From positions 20,164,029-20,228,028 of the forward strand of contig NC_092646.1 in assembly GCF_039555335.1 (NCBI RefSeq): a stretch of 64,000 nt of DNA. Direction: 5' to 3'. Both the position numbers and the translations under genes were made by a program. The notes beneath the pieces were generated by a model. It saw nothing but the letters and a program-made list of their open reading frames with translations, had not been told where the DNA came from and made no database searches. Position 1 is the first letter of the stretch; the number at the start of each line of letters is the position of its first letter. Below are positions 56,289-64,000 of this stretch, piece by piece. The stretch is from Amphiura filiformis (Eukaryota > Echinodermata > Ophiuroidea > Amphilepidida > Amphiuridae).

Positions 56289-56377
56289 AGGATTAGAGTT
56301 AGGGTTAGGATTTATGGCTGGGTAAGGGTTAGGGTAGGATTAGGGTTAGGATTAGAGTTAGGATTAGAGTTGGGATT
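56289..56377 (+). repeat. Interstitial telomere-like repeat
   Basis: Runs of TTAGGG mixed with GATTAG and AGAGTTAGG variants. Degenerate and short, so it is an interstitial patch and not a chromosome end. A CCCTAA-type patch is at about 47426-47458. Confidence 0.7.
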
Positions 56378-57408
56378 TGTTTGGAATTCTCTTACACGAA
56401 GGATACACCTAAGTCTTGCGCATGTTCTCAGTTGCAGGCAAACATGCACCCTCCCCCCCACAAACACACACCTTACACACAACCACAAAGTCACCAATGC
56501 TGATATGAGCTGTTTTAAAAGTATTATAAAATGTCATTACAAATGTACACATCAAATGAATACTTGTACACATATTACAATGGCAACACTTCAAATCGCT
56601 TATAAATTCAAAGTACTTAATATATATATCATACATGATGTATTATATGTGAAATAATATACTATGCACAAAAGGGATCCATACACTTAAAACAAAAGCG
56701 ATATCTTAAAGACACTAAATTACCAAATGAAGAAGTCAATAGATGGAGAATTTTGTTCTGCATATTTTGGTCCCTCATTCGGCACGATGCGAGTCTTGGT
56801 GCAACTTTATTTTCCCTAATTTGAATGAAAAAAGAGAGCATTTTAAAAGTGACACTTTCCTCTCAAAACGCACTAATTATTAGCACAGCGAGTAAGTGCT
56901 GATCAGCAGCACTGTAATGAGCTCATTACAATAGCCAGTGGGAATCACCCTGAAGGAAGTAATATCCCAAATGTGTCACTTCAAATGGGTTTAACTTGAG
57001 GGAATGAAGTTGCATTGTGCAGAATGAGGTGTTAAAATACACAGCAGCAAAATGATCCATCTATTGATTACTTTATTTTGGTTATTTATATTTAGCATCT
57101 GTAAGATACTGCTGTTGTTTCAAATGTATGAATACTTTTTGTACACAGTATATAATGCAGACTGCAAAACAATTACGGTACGAGTTATTGTCACTCCTGT
57201 ATATCCTTAACAAAGACAGATATGTTATAATTAGAACCTATTGCTGCCCCTTTTAGCTTGAATTTAAGACCTCATTCGTCAAAATCAGTCAAGAAATAAA
57301 GATACGGTGGTCCAAAATCCCAAGGATGATACAAAATCAACAGTCGCAGTTTGCTCTATTGCATGTTCTATTGATTTGTACACAAAGCGTTCTTGAATAA
57401 GAGAACTA
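56378..57408. other. Non-coding stretch
   Basis: No gene or clear repeat ends. An AATTAT/ATAATT-rich region with short frames lacking motifs. Confidence 0.4.
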
Positions 57409-57676
57409 TATAGTGGAAATTTCAATTAAATGAACACAGCCTGACATAGCATGACAAATTTTTGTGTACACTGCACGATGTACGCCAGTGTGTGCGACTG
57501 CATGAGTAATGTGGAAGCGAATCCAACCATGCCAACGCACTTGTGTTTGGTTGGTATTGAATCCAAGGTTGTGCATTTGCACCGCAATTTGAAATACGCA
57601 ATATATACGATCGCAGTTGGATCGAGTACAGCTGTTGAAAGTTGTGTTCATTCAATTCAAATTCCCACTATAGCGC
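57409..57676. repeat. MITE with TATAGTGGAAATTTCAATT ends
   Basis: TATAGTGGAAATTTCAATTA mirrors AATTCAAATTCCCACTATA, with AATGAACACAGC and GTGTTCATT inside each end. Same family as 29907-30140. The short frames on both strands here arise from the symmetry. Confidence 0.75.
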
Positions 57677-57750
57677 CATGATTTCCACTGATTAGAAATG
57701 CAACTTCTGATTTTGTTAATTCCTTTGGTTTTAGATCACTATTTCTTTAA

Positions 57751-58099
57751 GGGGGTACTACACCCCTGCCCAATTTTGTGCCTATTTTTGCATTTTTCTC
57801 AAAAATTATAGTGCATTTGGGGACAAGTAAGATATGTATATTATAGGGGCAAGGACTACAACTACTGCACTGGAAATTGTATTTCTGCACAGACAACAGT
57901 TGTGGAGTTACAGTCAAAAATGAGGGAAAACCACTATTTGATCAATAAATCAATAACTACTTGCTTTGATTTGCTGAATTTTCAGTACAGTAGTTGTAGT
58001 CCTTGCCCCTATAATATACATATCTTACTTGTCACCAATGTGCTATAATTTTTGAGAAAATGCAAAATAGGCAAAAATTGGCCAGGGGTGTAGTACCCC
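57751..58099. repeat. 349-bp TTAA-flanked foldback MITE, copy 2
   Basis: TTAA at 57747-57750 and 58100-58103. Same ends and same length as 31048-31396. GGGGCAAGGACTACAACTAC and its mirror lie in the arms. Confidence 0.87.
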
Positions 58100-58703
58100 T
58101 TAATTCTAATCAATTTCAACAAATGAGGTCTTAAAATCAGAGCTAAAGGGTACAGGTATTGACTGCTGGTTGTAGTTTTAACGTATGTTAGGATAAACAG
58201 GAGTGAACATAACTGGTACCTTAATTCTTTTACGGTCTGTGTGTAACTGTGATCTGATCCAATCTTGCACAAGGCAACAATTGTGATATTAAAATAAAGG
58301 CAAAAATAGGCAGCATAAAATGTAAAATAAACAATATAAATAAGAAAATTGGTATCAAAAAAGATCATTACTTAGCAGCAAATATGCTTGGAAAATGGAT
58401 GGTAAGGATTTCAGCAAAAAATATGCTGGGTAATTCATTGGGTGTATCACATAGTGATGGATGTTAGTTAGAAGTGGGGTGTATCACAGGGTCTTTCAAC
58501 TGAGGAAATGGATGACGGTGAATGCGAGGTAATTCAGGGGGATGCATGGAATATGTGGTAACGGCCCTGCAAAAACAGATCAGGTGAAGGGTGATGCAGG
58601 TTGATGCGAGTGAACCTCACCATCAGCCATCAACCTGCTATCAAGCACCTTTTGAGGTGGTTAATAATAGTGAATACGCAGTGACATTCACAGTAGAAAC
58701 AAT

Positions 58704-58961
58704 GGGTTATTCCATTTGAAAACCACACTACCCCTGTTCCACAGAGGGAGTATGAATTTCAAATAGAATTAGCATATAAGGCAGCTCCATTTGCAGCTCA
58801 TGCTCCCTTGGGAAGATTCAGGTTGAATCTTTCTATGAGGGTGTATGAAATTCAAATGGAGCTGCCTAATGTGGAAATTCCATTTGAAATTCATACTCCC
58901 CATGTAGAAGATATTTACAAAATCGTCCACAAGGGTAGTGTGGATTTCTAATGAATAACCC
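58704..58961. repeat. MITE-A copy, AAT target duplication
   Basis: GGGTTATTCCATTTGAAAAC... to ...GAATAACCC, with AAT at 58701-58703 and 58962-58964. Confidence 0.8.
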
Positions 58962-58964
58962 AAT

Positions 58965-59918
58965 TTGTGTGACAATTTAGTGTGTGACACCGAAAGTCAT
59001 TTACTACAGCACAACATGAGCAATCAAATTCTGGCCTTGGAAGGTCATGAAAAATATTTTCTGGACTTCGGACCTCCCACATGTGAGTAGTGAATCATTA
59101 CCCTGAATTCCCAGTGCAGCAGAAACGACCCCGTTGATGGTCAGAGGATTTAAAATGCAGGGGAATAAAAGCATGGTAATGCAAGATGCTCGGTATAAAA
59201 AAGCTCAAAATGATGGATGTTGATTGTAAATTGATCAAGAAATGAACATCGGGAAAACATTCAGCAGGTGAAATGTAATTTGGGCATAATTAAATTATTA
59301 ACTTGCCATTAATGTTTGGCGATTCATGTGTCTATTAATAGTAGACATTTGAAACTTATTTCCAAAATAGTAAAATCTTGAAAAATTGTTAAATTTCACA
59401 TTGCCAAAGTTATCAGTCACTATAATCGCAACATCCGTCACGGTAGATTTTACCTGATAGTTCATATCTATCAGTATGTGATATACACAACAAATTTCGT
59501 AAATTGACAATAAGGCGACAAAAAAAATTACCCCGCTATACACGCAGACAGACTTTCCAGCAAATATCACCAAAATCTCTAAAAAAAAATTTCCCTCTTA
59601 TTTTCTCACATTTTTTCCAGTCAAAATAAACTTTTTGCCCCAAACAGCTGATTTTACATACACGTACATACAGCAATTTCTGCAAACTTCATTCTACGTT
59701 TCCCCCCCCCCCAAAAAATGGCTGATTTTTACATGCATACAGCAAAAACAATTTTTTTAGTCGCCGGAATAACTCAATTTTCAAACTTTCCTCTGTTGGC
59801 CAGATTGAATCAGATCGTTTCACATATAATATTTTATTTGAGTGGCCTTTTCCCGAGCAGGTTTAGAATTTCAGTGCAAATCTTAAAAAATTTGAAATTG
59901 GGTCTCACCACGGACAAT
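58965..59918. other. Non-coding stretch
   Basis: No gene recognised. ACATGCATACAGCAA and ACATACAGCAATTT near 59665-59745 hint at a small local duplication. Confidence 0.35.
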
Positions 59919-60198
59919 GGGCTATTCCATTTAAAACCCACACTACCCCTGTGGATGATTTTGGAAATATCTTCCACAGGGGGAGTATAAATTTCAGATG
60001 GAATGAGCACATTAGGCAGCTCCATTTTAATTTCATACACCTTCTGAAGAAGATTCAAACCGAATCTTCCCCTGAGGGAGGGCGAGTTTCAAATAGAGCT
60101 GCTAATGTGTTCATTCCATTTGAAATTTATACTCCCCCTGTGCAAGATATTTCCTAAATCTTCTACAGGGGTAGTGTGGATTTTAATTGGAATAGCCC
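59919..60198. repeat. MITE-A, full palindromic copy, AAT target duplication
   Basis: GGGCTATTCCATTTAAAACC... to ...GGAATAGCCC, 280 bp, AAT at 59916-59918 and 60199-60201. The arms mirror over nearly the full length (CTACCCCTGTGGATGATTTT and its partner). Confidence 0.85.
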
Positions 60199-60381
60199 AA
60201 TATAAAGGATAACCATATCAGCCCTTTTTCTATAGAACTATCTAATGAAACAAACACGGTGATAGTTTCACTTGCACCTTATTGGTCTGCCTTGTCTGAT
60301 CTGAAAAGTGGCATTTTGTCCAGGCATTCATTAGATTTTTGTGTAGAATGACATAGATACTATAACATGTAAATTCTAACA

Positions 60382-60638
60382 TACCGTATTCGTTCCATTA
60401 ACCGCCCATGCTCCTATAAGTGCCAACCCGGTGACTTTAAAACAAACTGTGATATCATTAACTGCCCATGCAAATCTGGATCATGGTCTGAAACATATCA
60501 TGGCACACTGATGATGATGGATGAATATTTTGATCATTTTTTATGTATCATGCAATTACGTAAACAATGTAAAAAATAAGCTCCCACCCAAAAAGACTTT
60601 GTTAAGCGCCATGGGCAGTTAATGGAACGAATTGAGTA
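60382..60638. repeat. Relative of the TACCGTATTC MITE
   Basis: TACCGTATTCGTTCCATTAA at the left and the degraded mirror TTAATGGAACGAATTGAGTA at the right, with CTCCCACCCAAAAAGAC as in 2321-2657. Confidence 0.65.
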
Positions 60639-60808
60639 ATTACTTTAGCATCACTGGCAACTATTTCATTCTTGTTATAGAGGCGAAACCAGCATAGCAA
60701 CAAAGATAATAATGAATTATGCTGTTGGTTATCCCTTTCTCCTATTATCCATGGTCTCACAAAGATTCTTGCCATACAATTTGCATAAATCAAAGTTGAT
60801 ACTCAAAT

Positions 60809-60972
60809 GGGCAACTCCAGTTGAAATTCATACACCATATGGAAAACATGGCCTTACTCTTCCACCCAGGGAGTGTGAATTTCAAATGGGGTTACCTATA
60901 TGGGTGACCTCCATTTGAAATCTTCACCAACTGTGTAGGAGATTAAAATCAAATCTTCCACACATAGCCCAA
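60809..60972. repeat. Diverged MITE-A relative
   Basis: GGGCAACTCCAGTTGAAATT... to ...AATCTTCCACACATAGCCC, with a central CAAATGGGGTTACC/GGTGACCTCCATTTG mirror. Closest to the 554-720 type. Confidence 0.55.
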
Positions 60973-61079
60973 TGTTTTCAAAGTATATCATTTGTGAATC
61001 AAATAATCACAAAAAAACTTTGCAAAGGCGCTCAAAAAAATTTCTTGTACAACGAAATTCAGATCCTGCTAGTTGTTCC

Positions 61080-61286
61080 TCATAATTCTACATGGCTATC
61101 GATGTGGCAAACTTTAATGACAACCTTGCCCACCGTCTTATTGTCTTCCATGTATTGGTGCGCTTCTCCTATCTTCTCCAATAAGAAGACTTTGTCAATG
61201 ATTGCTTTCAACTTCACCAGTCCTGTTGTTGACTCAAAGAATGGAAGGGCCTTTCTGCTGAATTCTTTCACCAGTTCTGTTTTATA
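61080..61286 (-). CDS. Last coding exon of a quinone oxidoreductase (TP53I3/PIG3-like), gene cut by the window edge
   Basis: The acceptor TTTTTTTCAG|TATAAAAC opens the exon; the stop is TGA at 61082-61080. The 68 codons read YKTELVKEFSRKALPFFEST, then LKAIIDKVFLLEKIGEAHQY, then MEDNKTVGKVVIKV. This matches the C-terminal end of the zinc-less alcohol dehydrogenase/quinone oxidoreductase family (pattern F....LP.....L..I.D.V.....I.EAH.YME.NK..GK.V), an NADPH-dependent medium-chain reductase. The NADPH-binding exons are not within 61.3-64 kb as far as I can read, so they lie beyond the window. The extra tail CHIDSHVEL is unlike the usual short ending. Confidence 0.8.
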   Translation of the reverse strand, partial: YKTELVKEFSRKALPFFESTTGLVKLKAIIDKVFLLEKIGEAHQYMEDNKTVGKVVIKVCHIDSHVEL

Positions 61287-61409
61287 CTGAAAAAAATGAT
61301 ACCAAGATCAAAAATTAAATTAATGTGTCTATACATATAGTAACAAAGTGTCTTAAAAATCAATCCATCTTTACTTATGGATGTCCTAAAAATGGGGAAA
61401 TAAGCATAC

Positions 61410-62078
61410 CATATTTCCTTGAATAGTCGCCCCTTCAAAATGCCCCCCGCTACTTTTTTAAACCAATGTATGTTTCAAAAATGCTATTTCCATGCTACCT
61501 TGTGTAGTGAGCTTACCAAGGTGCACACATGGTTGCTAATGGTGTTGGTAATTTGCAAAAATCTGGTCCTAAACCCTGAAGTGAACCGGAAGTCATTGTT
61601 CCTAAGTTCATCGTTCGTCATTTTGACCTCTAATAATTGGAAAATGCCACACACTCCTATCTTCTCCAATAAGAAGACTTTGTCAATAATTGCTTTCAAC
61701 TTCACCAGTCCTGTTGTTGACTCAAAGAATGGAAGGGCTTTTCTGCTGAATTCTTTTCTAAAAATGGGGAAATAAGCATACCATATTTCCTCGAAATAAG
61801 CATACCATATTTCCTCGAATAGTCGCCTTCAAAATGCCCCCCGCTACTTTTTTAAACCAAGGTATGTTTCAAAATGCTATTTCCATGCTACCTTGTGTAG
61901 TGAGCTTACCAAGGTGCACACATGGTTGCTAATGGTGTCGGTAATTTGCTAAAATCTGGTCCTAAACCCTGAAGTGAACCGGAAGTCATTGTTCCTAAGT
62001 TCATCGTTCGTCATTTTGACCTCTAATAATTGGAAAATGCCACGCACCCGGGGGCGACTATTCAAGGAAATACGGTAG
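61410..62078. repeat. Tandemly duplicated MITE with AATAGTCGCC ends
   Basis: The block TTCAAAATGCCCCCCGCTAC through TCTAATAATTGGAAAATGCC occurs at 61434-61648 and again at 61829-62041. The outer ends, CATATTTCCTTGAATAGTCG (left) and CGACTATTCAAGGAAATACG (right, to 62074), are terminal inverted repeats. The first copy has lost its right end to the exon duplicate. Confidence 0.75.
61656..61757 (-). pseudogene. Partial duplicate of the oxidoreductase exon
   Basis: On the minus strand it reads KALPFFESTTGLVKLKAIID and KVFLLEKIG, nearly identical to the real exon, then breaks off where GEAHQY should follow. There is no acceptor at its upstream end, so it cannot splice like the original. It arose by a local duplication together with intron sequence (AAAAATGGGGAAATAAGCAT is shared near 61387 and 61757). 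Confidence 0.85.
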
Positions 62079-63232
62079 ATGTAAATCCCGGGGAGATGGG
62101 ACATAAATCCCCGCAATATTGTAATGGGGGATGATCCAAAACAATCATCCCCCAATGTTGATGCCCGTATGTGGCTTTCTGACCCAATTTAGCTCATAAT
62201 TAGCCATTTTAGCCTAAAAAGAGCAAATGTTTGCCCTCTTTGCACAGATTGGTTCCCCTTTTGAACCATATTTCACCATTTTAGCTTTGCACGCATTTGT
62301 ACCATAAACTTATTTTGTGCCAAATTCACTACTTCAAGAAAATTTTCCAACTCCATCTTCCCCATATCAAAAGGAAATCTACGCCAATGGAAATAGGGCA
62401 AAAAGGTAAAACTATCCATGTAACCCTGTTGACCACAACTTTTTGTGATCAAAAAGGGTGCAAAATAATCATTTTCTGACTTATCTGTACATGATGTACA
62501 ATAATTTTTCAGTCCAGTTTTTAGTTTTGGTATGTTTTGACCCCATATTGAATACCATCTTGAACATCACCACAGTACTGGAAATTTTACTGGGTAACAT
62601 CTTGAATGTATTTAAGGTTACTGCCTCTTTTGAGGTTTTGAGCAAAAAAATGGGATGATTTTGCCACATTAAGTATCAAATTTGGCCCAGAAATAATCAT
62701 CGGAAAATAAAAGTTATACCTCATCTTAAAGGTAAAGGTTTATATATTATTATTTTTTCATTGCTATTTTAATTTTCAGACTCTGGTTGGGACTGGGAGT
62801 GAATGAACTGGGTCATTGATTATAGCACTCGCTATTTTTTTTTGACCAGTCATTTCATCAATTTTCCTCATTCCGATTTCTAAACCAAATTGTAGTCATC
62901 TATAAAACATCCCATAGTAACATTCTTGCTATTCAGTTTTGATATCTCTACTTCAGAAATAAAATTACAAGTTGTAGAAAACCTAAATTTACGACTGAAA
63001 TTTGTATTTTTCAAAAATTTCTTAATGAGTCTAGCTTTCATAGCTTGTTTAATTATTTTCAAAAAAATTAACTTTGCAAGATATGATGCATATCTTCGCT
63101 ACATGTGCATACTCGAATTTGGGGATTACGATCAGCCAATTTCGAAATATCAAAATTTTTAGACGGTATGGTCAACACTTTTTAAGCTTTTACACGATTC
63201 AGAGATACGGTAAATCGCGTAACATTTCTTTC
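62079..63232. other. Non-coding stretch, presumed intron of the oxidoreductase gene
   Basis: Contains a perfect hairpin TGGGGGATGAT-CCAAAACA-ATCATCCCCCA (about 62125-62154). No exon of the oxidoreductase was recognised on the minus strand. Confidence 0.4.
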
Positions 63233-63775
63233 AATTGAATATATGAATACAAAAGCCACCTAAGTCCATACTTTGGCCAAATTGAGTTAAGCATGGGAAA
63301 TTGTTGCTATACATAGGCCTGTTATATGCATGAAAGAACAACTCAAATTCATCCTCTGTGTCTATTGGGCATGTGAAAAAATAGCATGTATGAAAGAATC
63401 ACCCAATTCCATGATTTGAGTCTTGTAACACATTGATTGAAATCCAGTATGTATAAAAGTCCACTTGTAACACATTCATTGCTGGAGAATGACTTTTGAA
63501 CAAAAAATGGGTTTAATAAAGGAAAGTGTGTGGTTTATATTACATGGCAGAATGCTTATCAACATTATACATACATGTGTGCTTTATTTTGTATTATCTT
63601 ACTAGTGGTAATCTCATTCTAACATTGTTGTCTTTGTATATGATTCAAAAAACCACCCAAGTCCAAAATTTAAAATGAACCCCACGAAGTCCCTGAAATG
63701 CTAATCGTCATACCTAATACAGGTTAATCCACTCATTTGCACGTAAAACTTACCATATTGACCAGGTAAATCTAA
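63233..63775. repeat. Non-autonomous DNA element, copy 2 (inverted)
   Basis: Reverse complement of 2804-3344 with few differences by eye; its outer end GAATACAAAAGCCACCTAAG is intact. The other terminal repeat (2720-2755 in copy 1) is missing. The last 225 bases of the window show nothing recognisable. Confidence 0.8.
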
Positions 63776-64000
63776 GGGTCGGTTCATAGTGCATATTCGA
63801 AGGCTTAATATTCGCTTCAATACTTTTTGTGACGCAAAATATATACGCAACGAATAAAATATGATGACATGCCGAGTTGAACCGGATTAAATATCGCGCA
63901 ACTGATAGCGAGATAATATTGATTTATATGAAAGGCTCGAGGTCACCTGAATATCGCTCAATTTAACGATGATTTCAAAAAATCCCCAATGAAAATTAAG

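Noticed and set aside
56289-56377. Chromosome end
   Set aside because: The tract is short and degenerate, and unique sequence continues on both sides.
38138-61079. Additional protein-coding genes in the right-hand 23 kb
   Set aside because: I read the open frames and found no conserved motif, paired splice sites or coding bias; mobile-element remnants explain most of the structure.

Overview
This window looks like nuclear DNA from a marine invertebrate animal. Its genes are split by GT-AG introns. Its genes have animal-specific domain architectures (a membrane-anchored FAAH2-type amidase and an A20-type OTU deubiquitinase with many A20 zinc fingers). Most of the rest is short non-autonomous DNA transposons, a tRNA-derived SINE family and broken LINE pieces. 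An ambulacrarian (echinoderm or hemichordate) is my best guess, but that rests on general impression and is not proven by the sequence. Nothing prokaryotic or viral was recognised.

Genes. (1) 982-9935, minus strand: a complete six-exon fatty-acid amide hydrolase 2-like gene (539 aa) whose splice phases all agree and whose Lys-Ser-Ser triad is intact. (2) 27781-38137, plus strand: a complete four-coding-exon homologue of TNFAIP3/A20 (1232 aa). It has an OTU domain with catalytic Cys118 and His271, eight complete A20 zinc fingers and one half finger, a 35-residue internal duplication and a seven-copy heptapeptide repeat. (3) 61080-61286, minus strand: the last coding exon of a quinone oxidoreductase (TP53I3/PIG3-like) gene whose other exons lie beyond the right edge; part of this exon is duplicated next to it. 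Genes 1 and 2 are head to head, about 18 kb apart between their start codons. The zone between them holds a CpG-richer stretch (about 16780-17040) and two perfect NF-kappaB consensus motifs, a plausible but unproven regulatory area for the A20 gene. A20 proteins restrain NF-kappaB signalling, so NF-kappaB control would form a feedback loop.

Layout. 1-10 kb: FAAH2-like gene with introns full of MITEs and one SINE. 10-11 kb: 3' end of a CR1/L2-like LINE. 11-17.4 kb: non-coding, candidate promoter zone, long inverted repeats. 18-21.6 kb: two decayed repeat-derived coding fragments. 22-23.5 kb: eight-copy tandem array of about 189 bp. 24-27.3 kb: LINE scrap and a duplicated block. 27.8-39 kb: A20 gene and its 3' UTR. 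39-61 kb: no convincing gene; a dense mosaic of hAT-like (8-bp target duplication), TTAA-flanked (piggyBac-like) and AAT-flanked palindromic MITEs, including insertions whose empty sites survive in neighbouring duplicated blocks. 61-64 kb: oxidoreductase exon, its partial duplicate, and a second, inverted copy of an element also present at 2.7-3.3 kb.

I did not find a clearly new biological system. The most interesting points are the modified A20 protein (heptad repeats carrying TRAF-binding-like PAQE motifs, extra zinc fingers), the candidate kappaB sites upstream of it, and the natural empty-site/filled-site pairs that define target duplications for three MITE families. All identities and matches are by eye; no database search was run.
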